From positions 1 through 37,259 of the forward strand of contig NZ_JANYUY010000070.1 of NCBI RefSeq assembly GCF_025060755.1: a stretch of DNA of 37,259 nt. Direction: 5' to 3'. Position 1 is the first letter of the stretch; each line of letters begins with the position of its first letter. Positions 16,298-24,155 of the stretch are shown in pieces. Position numbers and translations under genes: made by a program. The notes beneath the pieces were generated by a model. It was not told where the DNA came from. It saw only the letters and a list, made by a program, of their open reading frames with translations, and did no database searches. This DNA is from Paenibacillus doosanensis. Lineage in GTDB: Bacteria; Bacillota; Bacilli; Paenibacillales; NBRC-103111.

Positions 16298-17341
16298 ATG
16301 AGCAAATATTGGACACTTCGCAGCAAGAAGCCTCCGTTCTCTTTTCTCGTGAGTAAAAAAATGCTGTGGGTGATTGTCGGATTAATGATCGTTAACGCGG
16401 CGATCTTCATCATCGGAACCGGCGTCGGCTCGGTCAAAATCACGCCGCTCGAAGTTATTAAAGTGTTTCTCGGCCTCGGCTCGGAAACGAACACTGTCAT
16501 TGTGCACACGCTTCGTCTGCCGAGGATGATTGTGGCCGTGCTGGTCGGCAGCTCGCTCGCCGTTTCCGGCGCTATCCTGCAAGGGCTGATCCGCAATCCG
16601 CTCGCTTCCCCGGACATCGTGGGAATTACGGGCGGCGCGTCGCTCGGGGCCGTATGCTTCTTCTTTTTCCTGGGCGGTACGCTCAGCATCCAGTGGCTGC
16701 CCCTATGCGCCATTATTGGGGCGTTCTTGTCGACGTTCTTGATTTATATTTTAGCATGGAAGAAAGGCGTATCGCCTTTGCGAATGGTTATGATCGGCAT
16801 CGGGATGTCGTCGGCTTACAGCTCTATCTCTTACATGCTGATGATATCCGGACCGATTATTTTGGCCAACAAGTCGATGACGTTCATGACGGGCAGCATC
16901 TACGGGGTTTCCTGGGAGAAAGACGTGCTCGTGCTGCTTCCTTGGGTCGTCGTTTTGCTGCCGGTGACGCTGCTCTTGGCACGGGAAGTTAACGTCCAGG
17001 AGCTCGGCCAAGATATCGCGGCCGGCGTCGGCAGCGCCGTACAGGCGAAGCGGGCCATTCTCATTCTGCTTAGCGTAGGACTGGCGGGGGCGGCGGTGGC
17101 GATCGGCGGAGCCATCGGCTTTATCGGACTGATGGCGCCCCATATCGCCCGCAAGCTGGTCGGACCGGCCTTCGGAGGCGTTCTACCGGTTTCGGCATTG
17201 ATCGGAGCGTTCATTCTGCTGGTAGCGGACTTGGCGGCTCGTACGCTGTTCACGCCCCTTGATATTCCGGCCGGCGTATTCACCGCGGTCATCGGCGCGC
17301 CGTTCTTCGTGTACCTGCTCTACAAACACCGCCATTCATGA
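16298..17341 (+). CDS. ferri-siderophore ABC permease, FecCD family (second subunit)
   Basis: A 347-residue second FecCD permease, with RLPRMIVAVLVGSSLAVSGAILQGLIRNPLASPDIVGITGGAS, IGFIGLMAPHIARKLVG and a C-terminal LDIPAGVFTAVIGAPFF. It is clearly related to but not identical with the first subunit, as in FeuB/FeuC or YfiZ/YfhA heterodimers. AAGGAGGGA lies 9 nt before ATG 16298. The ATPase gene begins 26 nt after its stop. Confidence 0.93.
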   Translation: MSKYWTLRSKKPPFSFLVSKKMLWVIVGLMIVNAAIFIIGTGVGSVKITPLEVIKVFLGLGSETNTVIVHTLRLPRMIVAVLVGSSLAVSGAILQGLIRNPLASPDIVGITGGASLGAVCFFFFLGGTLSIQWLPLCAIIGAFLSTFLIYILAWKKGVSPLRMVMIGIGMSSAYSSISYMLMISGPIILANKSMTFMTGSIYGVSWEKDVLVLLPWVVVLLPVTLLLAREVNVQELGQDIAAGVGSAVQAKRAILILLSVGLAGAAVAIGGAIGFIGLMAPHIARKLVGPAFGGVLPVSALIGAFILLVADLAARTLFTPLDIPAGVFTAVIGAPFFVYLLYKHRHS

Positions 17342-17367
17342 TAGACGATTGAAGGAGATGACTTCGG

Positions 17368-18252
17368 ATGTACGCAATGGAAGCCAAGGGCTTAAGCTTA
17401 TCCTACGGAACCGTACCTATATTCAAAGACTTGAGCGTAACTATTCCAAAGGGAGAAATTACGGTGCTTATCGGCAGCAACGGCTGCGGTAAATCGACGC
17501 TGCTGCGCTCGCTGGCCCGTCTGCTGAATCCTCAGAAGGGGACCATTGTGCTTGACGGACATGAGCTATCCAAGCTTCCTACGAAAGAAATTGCCAAGCG
17601 GTTGGCGATTTTGCCGCAGGGTCCGACGGCTCCCGAAGGGCTTACGGTGCTTCAATTGGTCAAGCAGGGGCGGTACCCGTATCAAAGCTGGCTGCAGCAG
17701 TGGTCGGAAGAAGATGAGCGAATGGTGCGCACGGCGCTCGACAAAACGCGTATGACCGAGTTTGCCGAACGTACGGTCGATGCGCTGTCCGGCGGACAGC
17801 GGCAAAGAGCCTGGATCGCGATGACGCTGGCTCAGGATACGGATACGGTGCTGCTAGACGAACCGACCACCTATTTGGATATGACGCACCAGATCGAGGT
17901 GCTGGATTTGCTCTATGAGCTGAACGAGAAGGAAAGCCGCACCGTCGTGATGGTGCTTCACGATATTAACCTCGCCTGCCGCTACGCGCATAACATGATC
18001 GCCGTCAAGAACGGGGCGGTTTGGGCGCAAGGCAAGCCGGAGGACATCGTCACCGAGGAGATGATCCAATCCGTGTTCGATCTCGACTGTCAGGTGCTCA
18101 AAGATCCTTTCTACGGAACGCCGCTGATTATTCCGTACGGAAAGGGCCGCACGATCGATCCGGGAGAGCAGAATGCCGTATCCGAAGACAGCGCGAAATC
18201 CGGCCAGCCCGGGCAAGGAACGGGACAGTCCCGGATTCCTACTACGGCCTGA
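17368..18252 (+). CDS. ferri-siderophore ABC transporter ATPase, FecE type
   Basis: A 294-residue ATPase energising the two FecCD permeases. It has Walker A GSNGCGKST (36-44), Q-loop LPQGPTAP, signature LSGGQRQRAW, Walker B TVLLDEPTTYLD and the His switch VLHDINLACRYA, all typical of iron-siderophore and cobalamin importers. AAGGAGA sits 11 nt before ATG 17368. About 30 residues after the usual domain end are Gly/Ser/Gln-rich and probably disordered. No substrate-binding lipoprotein is encoded in the operon, so it must be elsewhere. Confidence 0.95.
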   Translation: MYAMEAKGLSLSYGTVPIFKDLSVTIPKGEITVLIGSNGCGKSTLLRSLARLLNPQKGTIVLDGHELSKLPTKEIAKRLAILPQGPTAPEGLTVLQLVKQGRYPYQSWLQQWSEEDERMVRTALDKTRMTEFAERTVDALSGGQRQRAWIAMTLAQDTDTVLLDEPTTYLDMTHQIEVLDLLYELNEKESRTVVMVLHDINLACRYAHNMIAVKNGAVWAQGKPEDIVTEEMIQSVFDLDCQVLKDPFYGTPLIIPYGKGRTIDPGEQNAVSEDSAKSGQPGQGTGQSRIPTTA

Positions 18253-18354
18253 AGGCATTGCTTTCGGCCGTTCATCCATCGGGCTATCGGGCTGCAGCGG
18301 CGATTGGAAACCCTAACCTCGACGCAGGCCGCGCATCAATCGCTGCATATTTAG

Positions 18355-18393
18355 AAACGTCTGTCCGCTTCATTAGCGAACGGGCGTTTTTTT
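18355..18393 (+). terminator. intrinsic terminator of the siderophore operon
   Basis: A 14-position stem with one mismatch and some G-U pairs (18355-18368 with 18376-18389), loop TTCATTA and a T-run. It lies about 100 nt after the ATPase stop. Confidence 0.75.
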
Positions 18394-18432
18394 GTTGTTT
18401 AGGAAATGATGCGCAGCCATATCCTGTGGAAA

Positions 18433-18524
18433 TCCGTGGTCTCCCCCGAAAGGAAAGTCTACCCATAGAACGAACCCAGAGGAAGGGTTAGACGCCGATC
18501 CGGCTTAGGCTGGATGCGGACGGA
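18433..18524 (+). other. candidate structured leader RNA upstream of an ABC transporter operon
   Basis: This untranslated stretch can fold into a closed multi-branch shape. An outer stem TCCGT (18433-18437) pairs with ACGGA (18520-18524). Inside, GTCT (18457-18460) pairs with AGAC (18490-18493) around a hairpin AACCC/GGGTT (18473-18477, 18485-18489), and a 7-bp hairpin ATCCGGC-TTAG-GCTGGAT spans 18498-18515. The whole gene-free region 18253-18665 otherwise holds only the terminator and the ribosome binding site. I tried to fit it to TPP, SAM, cobalamin, FMN, guanidine-I, lysine, glycine and T-box consensuses and it matches none. It may be a regulatory RNA or chance pairing. Confidence 0.4.
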
Positions 18525-18665
18525 ATAAGCTTCGGAGCATCACGTCACTTTGGGGGGATTTGTTCTTGCCTATGGACAACCCGGCGCTGTATCGGTTCCG
18601 AACCTTTCTCTGGGCTGATGCATAGACTATCCCATCTTAAGGAAAACGAGTGGAGGGACTTGCCT

Positions 18666-19679
18666 ATGAACAGGAAACGATGGAGTCTGGCGCTGTCTTT
18701 ACTGCTTGCGGCGGCATTAACGCTTACGGCATGCGGCAAAGGGAGCAAGGAGGAAGTGACGAAGGTGCGGATCGGCGAGGTGACGCGTTCCATCTTCTAC
18801 GCTCCGGAATATGTCGCGATAGCGAAAGGATTTTTCAAAGAACAAGGGCTTGATATCGATTTGACGACGACCTCGGGCGGAGATAAGACGATGACGACGC
18901 TGCTCTCCGGAGGCATCGACGTGGCGCTGGTCGGCTCGGAAACTTCGATTTACGTACAGCAGCAGGGAAGCGGCGATCCGGTGATCAATTTCATGCAGCT
19001 GACGCAAACGGACGGAACCTTCCTTGTGGCTCGCAAGCCGCAAACCGGGGCATTCGACTGGAACAGCTTGAAGGGGAAAGTGTTTCTCGGACAGCGCAAA
19101 GGCGGCATGCCGCAAATGGCGGGGGAATTCACGCTGAAAAAGCACGGCATCGATCCGCATAAAGATTTGGACCTGATCCAGAACGTCGACTTTGCCAACA
19201 TCCCGACGGCGTTCGCCTCCGGAACGGGAGAATACGTTCAATTGTTCGAACCGCAGGCGACGGTTATCGAGAAGGAAGGCAAAGGCTACGTCATCGCCTC
19301 GTTCGGCGTAGAGAGCGGGAAGCTGCCATACACCGTCTTTATGGCGAAAAAAAGCTTTATCGACAAAAACGGCGGAACGATCCAGAAATTCTCGAACGCC
19401 GTTCAAAAGGCGCAAAACTGGGTGCAGACCGCGAGCGTCGACGAGATTACCGATGCGATAATGTCCTTCTTCCAGGATACCGACAGGGAAGTCGTCAAAG
19501 GCGTCGTCAAACGCTACAAAGATCAAGGCTCGTTCGCTACGGACGGATTGATCGACGAACAGGAATGGAACAATCTGCAGGATGTGATGGAATCGGCCGG
19601 AGAGCTGAAACAGCGCGCGGATTACAAGGTGCTCGTCAACAATCAGTTTGCCGAAAAAGCCAAGGAAACGGTGAAGTAA
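18666..19679 (+). CDS. ABC transporter substrate-binding lipoprotein, NMT1/SsuA type
   Basis: A 337-residue lipoprotein with a signal peptide and lipobox LTAC, Cys23. The mature protein has the NMT1/SsuA-like fold, seen in YAPEYVAIAKGFFKEQGLDI (about 53-72), GGDKTMTTLLSGGIDVALVGSE and KGKVFLGQRKGGMP. Relatives bind nitrate, sulfonates, taurine, thiamine pyrimidine, riboflavin or guanidine-like compounds. The exact ligand cannot be told here. ATG 18666 has GGAGGG about 9 nt upstream. It is the first gene of a complete three-gene importer operon. Confidence 0.88.
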   Translation: MNRKRWSLALSLLLAAALTLTACGKGSKEEVTKVRIGEVTRSIFYAPEYVAIAKGFFKEQGLDIDLTTTSGGDKTMTTLLSGGIDVALVGSETSIYVQQQGSGDPVINFMQLTQTDGTFLVARKPQTGAFDWNSLKGKVFLGQRKGGMPQMAGEFTLKKHGIDPHKDLDLIQNVDFANIPTAFASGTGEYVQLFEPQATVIEKEGKGYVIASFGVESGKLPYTVFMAKKSFIDKNGGTIQKFSNAVQKAQNWVQTASVDEITDAIMSFFQDTDREVVKGVVKRYKDQGSFATDGLIDEQEWNNLQDVMESAGELKQRADYKVLVNNQFAEKAKETVK

Positions 19680-19719
19680 TGAGGAAGGCCGACCGCGAGT
19701 CCGGGAGGAGGGGATACGA

Positions 19720-20511
19720 ATGCAAACCGTTGTGGATCTTCAGAAGCTGTCTCATGTGTACGTGAACGGCCGGGGCGCGACGCTGGCGCTGGAGAACATC
19801 AGTCTGCGTGTGGAGCAGGGGGAGTTTGTCAGCTTGATCGGTCCTAGCGGATGCGGCAAAACGACGCTGCTCTCGCTGATTAGCGGACTGCTGCTTCCGA
19901 CGGAAGGCACCGTGCTTATAGCGGGGGAACGGATCAAAAGGCCGACGCCGAAGGTCGGCTATATGCTGCAGCAGGATTATTTGTTTCCGTGGCGCACCAT
20001 CTACGAGAACGCGGCGATCGGACTGGAGCTTACAGGCAAGGAAGAAGCGGCTTATAAGCCGCTTGTGCTGGAGCTGCTGAGCGATATGGGGCTGGCCGAT
20101 TGCGCGGACAGCTACCCGCAGCAATTATCGGGCGGGATGCGCCAGCGCGTGGCGCTGGTGCGGACCTTGGCGACCGAACCGGATATACTGCTGCTCGACG
20201 AGCCGTTCTCCGCGCTCGATTATCAGACGAAGCTGCAGCTTGAGGATCTCGTCGCCGTCACGCTGCGCTCGCGCGGCAAGACGGCGATTCTGGTCACTCA
20301 CGATATTACGGAGGCCATCGCGATGAGCGACCGGATTATCGTGCTGCAGCCCCGCCCGGGGCGGATTCGCGCCGAGGTGGAGGTGCCCGGGAACATTCGC
20401 GCCGCCCTGCCTCTGAAGGCGAGGGAGGAAGCGGGTTTTCACGATTTATTTCATCGGTTGTGGGGACAATTCGACGATATGGAAGCCAAAGGGGGAGATC
20501 GGCATGAATGA
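19720..20511 (+). CDS. ABC transporter ATPase, NitT/TauT family
   Basis: A 263-residue ATPase with Walker [10 protein letters not shown] (41-49), a Q-loop [10 protein letters not shown] typical of SsuB/TauB/ThiZ, signature [11 protein letters not shown], Walker [13 protein letters not shown] and switch VTHDITEAI. It follows the binding-protein gene by 40 nt and overlaps the permease gene by 8 nt, so the three form one importer. The start has GGAGG about 9 nt upstream. Confidence 0.93.
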   Translation: MQTVVDLQKLSHVYVNGRGATLALENISLRVEQGEFVSLIGPSGCGKTTLLSLISGLLLPTEGTVLIAGERIKRPTPKVGYMLQQDYLFPWRTIYENAAIGLELTGKEEAAYKPLVLELLSDMGLADCADSYPQQLSGGMRQRVALVRTLATEPDILLLDEPFSALDYQTKLQLEDLVAVTLRSRGKTAILVTHDITEAIAMSDRIIVLQPRPGRIRAEVEVPGNIRAALPLKAREEAGFHDLFHRLWGQFDDMEAKGGDRHE

Positions 20512-21367
20512 GCGGCAGCCCGGATCGCCGGGAGCGGCCGCCTCTTCGGAAGCATCGGCAAGACGGCTGCTGACACAACGCGAATATGCCCGGTTTATGT
20601 CCCGGGAACGGAAGGTTGCTTGGCAGGTAAGGCTGGTCCAGTTGGCCATTCTCATTGCTTTTTTCTCTTTATGGGAAGTGGCCGGACGAAAGCAGTGGAT
20701 CGACGCGCTGCTATTCAGCTTCCCCAGCCGGATCGGGGAACTGCTTTATACGAAGCTGCTGGACGGTTCGCTGCTGATTCATCTGGGCGTGACGCTGTGG
20801 GAGACGATCGCCGGATTCGTGCTCGGTACGCTGCTCGGCACGGCCGTTGCCGCGCTGATCTGGTGGTCGCCCTTTTTATCCCGGGTGCTCGATCCGTACA
20901 TCGTCGTGATGAACAGCCTGCCGAAGGTGGCGCTCGGACCGCTGTTTATCGTAGCGCTCGGGCCCGGGGTTTTATCGATTATAGCAACTACGCTGTCTCT
21001 GACCGTTATTATTACGATTTTAACGGTATATATGAGCTTTCGAGAGGTAGATCCGAACTATACGAAGGTCATTCGCATATTCGGCGGCTCCAAGGGAAAA
21101 GTATTTCAGAACGTCATACTGCCCGCCTCGTACCCGACGATCGTCTCCACGTTGAAGGTGAACGTCGGACTGTCTTGGGTCGGCGTGATCGTCGGCGAAT
21201 TTCTCGTCTCCAAGGAAGGCCTGGGCTACTTGATCATATACGGTTTTCAAGTATTTAACTTTACGCTGGTGATCGGCAGCGTCATTCTGATTGCCATTGC
21301 GGCGACCTTAATGTATCAGGCCGTCGCCTATCTGGAAGGCAAGCTGATAGGAAGCAAGCGGAAGTAG
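20504..21367 (+). CDS. ABC transporter permease, SsuC/TauC type
   Basis: A 287-residue BPD_transp_1 permease with about six membrane helices. The N-terminal 45 residues are Arg/Ala/Ser-rich and cytoplasmic. The EAA-like coupling loop reads [21 protein letters not shown], and [17 protein letters not shown] is typical of the NitT/TauT/SsuC group. It overlaps the ATPase gene by 8 nt. As in the other operon members, the substrate is not determined. Confidence 0.93.
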   Translation: MNERQPGSPGAAASSEASARRLLTQREYARFMSRERKVAWQVRLVQLAILIAFFSLWEVAGRKQWIDALLFSFPSRIGELLYTKLLDGSLLIHLGVTLWETIAGFVLGTLLGTAVAALIWWSPFLSRVLDPYIVVMNSLPKVALGPLFIVALGPGVLSIIATTLSLTVIITILTVYMSFREVDPNYTKVIRIFGGSKGKVFQNVILPASYPTIVSTLKVNVGLSWVGVIVGEFLVSKEGLGYLIIYGFQVFNFTLVIGSVILIAIAATLMYQAVAYLEGKLIGSKRK

Positions 21368-21378
21368 AAGAAGGCGGA

Positions 21379-21427
21379 CGGCGGGAGACGGGAGGCTATA
21401 GAGCAAGATCATGAACCCGTCCCGCCG
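21379..21427 (+). other. GC-rich hairpin after the ABC operon
   Basis: Arms at 21379-21392 and 21416-21427 pair almost fully (with a 2-nt bulge). No T-run follows, so a standard terminator is doubtful. The rest of 21368-21606 shows nothing I recognise. Confidence 0.35.
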
Positions 21428-21606
21428 CCGGATACGGCTGTAATAGAGCATGCTGCGTAGAGCTGACAGGACTATCGCGTAGTGAACAAAGAGCGGAGTG
21501 GCCTTTTGAATCTGGAAAAGCGTCAGCGCTCGCCTTTGGAAGATCAAATGAGTACCGCAGCGGACGTTTTCACCACGCTTTCAGCGGCTGCAGAAAGGGG
21601 TCGTTT

Positions 21607-22575
21607 ATGGGAATCCGCATTATAAAAACGGCCGTCGCCGTCTGGGCGTCGATTACGGCGGCTCAGCTGCTCGGCGTTCATTCGCCGTTGTCCGCAGGTC
21701 TGCTTGCCATCCTGGGCATCGACGTCACGAAGAAGAGAGGACTTAAAACGTCGTTTCAACGCATCGCGGCTTCCTTGCTCGGTCTTGCTTTGTCGGCGCT
21801 GCTGTTTGGCCTCATCGGCTTCGATATATGGGTGATCAGCTTATGTATTCTGATTCTGTATCCGGCGCTGTCGCGGCTGCAGCTGAAGGACGGCGTGGTG
21901 ACCGGCTCTGTCGTCATGTTCCACGTATTTACCGCGCAAAGCATATCGACGCAGCTGCTGCTCAACGAGGTGGCGCTGCTGCTCATCGGCCTCGGCACGG
22001 CTACGTTAATCAACATTATTTATATGCCGCGGGAGGACAAGCAGCTGACGGAGCTGAAAAATAAGCTGGAGTCCTGTTTTTCGCAGATTTTCGTGCAGAT
22101 CGCCCGTCATTTGAAAGACGATAGCTATATTTGGGACGGCAGCGAGCTGCTTGAGGCACAAAGCTTGATCCGGCAAGGGCTGCAGGCAGCTCAGCGGCTG
22201 AAGGAAAATGTGCTGCTCCAGGAGCAGAACGCCTGGTTCGCCTACTTTTATATGCGCAAGCAGCAGTTCGATTCTATTGACCGGATGATGCAGCTGGTTG
22301 CGCAGGTATATCAGACGCTGCCGCACGGCGAAGGGCTCGCATCCGTGTTCGAAGGCTTGAGCGAGGATGTCAAGGAAGATTATTATACGGGACGCGCCGA
22401 ACAGGCGCTGGAATCGCTTGTCGCCGGCTATAAGCGGATGCCGCTGCCGGCGAGCCGGGAGGAGTTCGAGATCCGCTCCGCGCTGCTGCAGCTCATCATG
22501 GAGCTGAGGGCGTATCTGGCCGTAGCCAAGCGGGCGAAAAAGCAAAAGAATGTGGGATACGCTGCGCAAAAATAA
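21607..22575 (+). CDS. aromatic acid exporter (ArAE/DUF939) family membrane protein
   Basis: A 322-residue protein with an N-terminal half of about four to five membrane helices (residues 1-140) and a soluble, mostly helical C-terminal half. The opening IRIIKTAVAVWASITAAQLLG and GLLAILGIDVTKKRGL match the ArAE_1/DUF939 family (Bacillus YqjA-like), and the C-terminal half resembles the ArAE_1_C domain. Export of aromatic compounds is inferred from distant relatives only. ATG 21607 has AAAGGGG upstream. It is a single gene with a hairpin after it. Confidence 0.85.
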   Translation: MGIRIIKTAVAVWASITAAQLLGVHSPLSAGLLAILGIDVTKKRGLKTSFQRIAASLLGLALSALLFGLIGFDIWVISLCILILYPALSRLQLKDGVVTGSVVMFHVFTAQSISTQLLLNEVALLLIGLGTATLINIIYMPREDKQLTELKNKLESCFSQIFVQIARHLKDDSYIWDGSELLEAQSLIRQGLQAAQRLKENVLLQEQNAWFAYFYMRKQQFDSIDRMMQLVAQVYQTLPHGEGLASVFEGLSEDVKEDYYTGRAEQALESLVAGYKRMPLPASREEFEIRSALLQLIMELRAYLAVAKRAKKQKNVGYAAQK

Positions 22576-22578
22576 ACC

Positions 22579-22616
22579 GTCCCCTGCACATAAAAGCGAA
22601 AAGCCGCGCAGGGGAC
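22579..22616 (+). terminator. hairpin after the ArAE-like gene, likely terminator
   Basis: A perfect 9-bp stem GTCCCCTGC/GCAGGGGAC (22579-22587, 22608-22616) starts 3 nt after the stop codon. No T-run follows, so its efficiency is uncertain. Confidence 0.45.
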
Positions 22617-22627
22617 ATGCCTATTGC

Positions 22628-22935
22628 TTAATGATTGACATTGTGAAAAATGGCTTCCTTTCGTTTGTATAGAATACGGTTTACTTTCTCTGCGCTGATC
22701 ATCATCAATATAATGAAAGAAAGCGCAATGAAAGGGAAGAAGGATATGCTAAACTGCCGCTTACTAGACGGGATACGATAGTTCCTCCAGCCACAATCAT
22801 GGACAAGATCCCCGCGAAGCCGAATGAACCGCCCAAGTCGGGCCGAATTGCAGGCCACGCCGATCCAGGCAGAGAATCCGGAATTCCAAGGCTAATAAAT
22901 GTCATATAGATAATAACCCAAAATACGGTAGCCAT
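22628..22935 (-). pseudogene. MFS transporter remnant with large internal deletion
   Basis: The ATG at 22935, with AAGGAG upstream, opens a typical major-facilitator N-terminus of about 62 residues (FWVIIYMTFISLGIPDSLPG, then FAGILSMIVAGGTIVS). Around 22750-22765 this frame stops looking like the family, while the neighbouring frame continues as a membrane-helix C-terminus (FPFIALSFIILMMISAEKVN) ending in a basic tail at 22628. An intact MFS protein has nearly 400 residues, so about 300 codons between the two ends are missing and the frame is shifted at the join. The stretch is AT-richer than its surroundings. It is a decayed gene. Confidence 0.7.
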
Positions 22936-22989
22936 TGTGCAGCTCCTTCACAAGAGAGGATTATTTTGTATGCGCATGTTTTTTTGCTT

Positions 22990-23304
22990 CTAGCAGCATT
23001 CCGTAATCATCAGATTCAGCGCCAAATGCTGCAAGCCGGTCAAGTAATCCCGTCTCCAATTGCTCATCATCAGCATGGGCATATGTTCCCGAGGTATGTA
23101 CGCCGTACTCCTGTCTGCGATCTTGGCCAACAGCGCTTCGTCCGCCTCATCATCGCAAAAAACGATGGCCCGAGGGGTAACAATCGCGGCGAATGCAGCG
23201 ACTAGCCTGGCAACGGCATCTATCTGCCTGTCTTCGGTCAGTATAATCCGGCGATCGCGTTCTTCCATCTGCAGCGCCTGCAGGAAAGATTGATGATTAT
23301 ACGT
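22990..23304 (-). pseudogene. C-terminal gene fragment, possibly ROK family
   Basis: An open frame without a good start (an ATG at 23268 lacks a ribosome binding site; an in-frame stop lies at 23305-23307). It reads about 105 residues with RQIDAVARLVAAFAAIVTPRAIVF, then a helix-rich tail ending DYLTGLQHLALNLM. The IVTPRAIVF segment and tail resemble the C-terminus of ROK-family sugar kinase/regulator proteins, but similarity is weak. It lies just upstream, on the same strand, of the MFS remnant, which would fit a lost sugar-uptake locus. I am not sure of the family. Confidence 0.4.
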
Positions 23305-23385
23305 TCATATCCTATTGTAGAACCTAAATCGGCTAAGTTCTATTTGTTTTTACAAAGAATATTTATTTGGGGACTTCCGTTTAAT

Positions 23386-23413
23386 CAACATTCGCCTATG
23401 TCCTGCATACAAT
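23386..23413 (+). promoter_or_regulatory. sigma-E-type promoter of cotE
   Basis: CATACAAT at 23406-23413 is a perfect match to the sigma-E -10 consensus CATACAnT. A -35-like CAACATT (23386-23392) lies 13 nt upstream, with five of seven matches to KMATATT. Bacillus cotE is known to use sigma-E, which supports the call. Confidence 0.65.
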
Positions 23414-23447
23414 TGTAATGAATGATTGTATGGAGGAGGTTGAAAAG

Positions 23448-24014
23448 ATGTCAATAGATAAAGATTTGCATTACAGAGAGATCTATACGAAGGCTGTCTG
23501 CGGCAAAGGTCGTAAATTTTCCCAAGTAACGAACACGGTCACTCCGCCTCATGCTCCGACGAGTATTTTGGGTGCTTGGATTATCAACAACCAATATGAT
23601 GCGGTGAAGTCGGGAGATCACGTGGAAGTAGTGGGTACTTATGACATCAACATTTGGTATTCTTACGACAAAAATACCAAAACCGATGTTGCGAAAGAAA
23701 CGATCTCTTACGTGGAGGCGGTCGGACTGTCTTATCTCGACAAGAAGCACAGACCGTCAACGGCTGAAGTTGCGGCGCAAGCCACACAGGAACCGAACTG
23801 CGTGGAAGCGAGCATATCTGCGAGCGGGGACAGCGTCGTCATTCGCGTGGAGCGCGAATTCAAAGTGGAAATGATCGCGGAAACCAAAATTTGGGTTGTG
23901 GTGAACCCTAACGGCGGCGATGATTTCGACGACAAACAGGTTGATTTCGACGAAGCCGATGACGGTGACTTTGAGGATCTCGATCCGGATCTCTTAGACG
24001 ACGATTTGAACTGA
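23448..24014 (+). CDS. cotE: outer spore coat morphogenetic protein CotE
   Basis: A 188-residue CotE that directs assembly of the outer spore coat. Matching family blocks are YREIYTKAVCGKGRKFSQ (residues 9-26), SILGAWIINNQYDA and VEREFKVEMIAETKIWVVV. The C-terminal 35 residues are dominated by Asp and Glu with hydrophobic spacers (DDFDD through DLLDDDLN), as is known for CotE tails that contact other coat proteins. ATG 23448 is chosen because GGAGGAGGT sits 7 nt upstream. The gene stands before mutS as in Bacillus, has a sigma-E-like promoter, and ends at a strong terminator. Confidence 0.95.
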   Translation: MSIDKDLHYREIYTKAVCGKGRKFSQVTNTVTPPHAPTSILGAWIINNQYDAVKSGDHVEVVGTYDINIWYSYDKNTKTDVAKETISYVEAVGLSYLDKKHRPSTAEVAAQATQEPNCVEASISASGDSVVIRVEREFKVEMIAETKIWVVVNPNGGDDFDDKQVDFDEADDGDFEDLDPDLLDDDLN

Positions 24015-24053
24015 TTTCTGCTTTTAGTATATGTGGCTATAGTTCATTTCGGC

Positions 24054-24076
24054 AGAGGGCGTCAGCCCTCTTTTTT
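24054..24076 (+). terminator. intrinsic terminator after cotE
   Basis: Perfect 7-bp stem AGAGGGC/GCCCTCT with GTCA loop (24054-24071) followed by a T-run to 24076. Confidence 0.9.
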
Positions 24077-24155
24077 GTTTCGAAGCCCTTCCGCCGCCAA
24101 AATAGGCTCTGCGGAAGCCGAATCCATTGTTCTTTTCGAAGGGGGATAGCTCGTG

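Noticed and set aside
18433-18524. TPP, SAM, guanidine-I or T-box riboswitch
   Set aside because: None of the conserved sequence blocks of these classes is present, so only an unassigned structured leader is reported.
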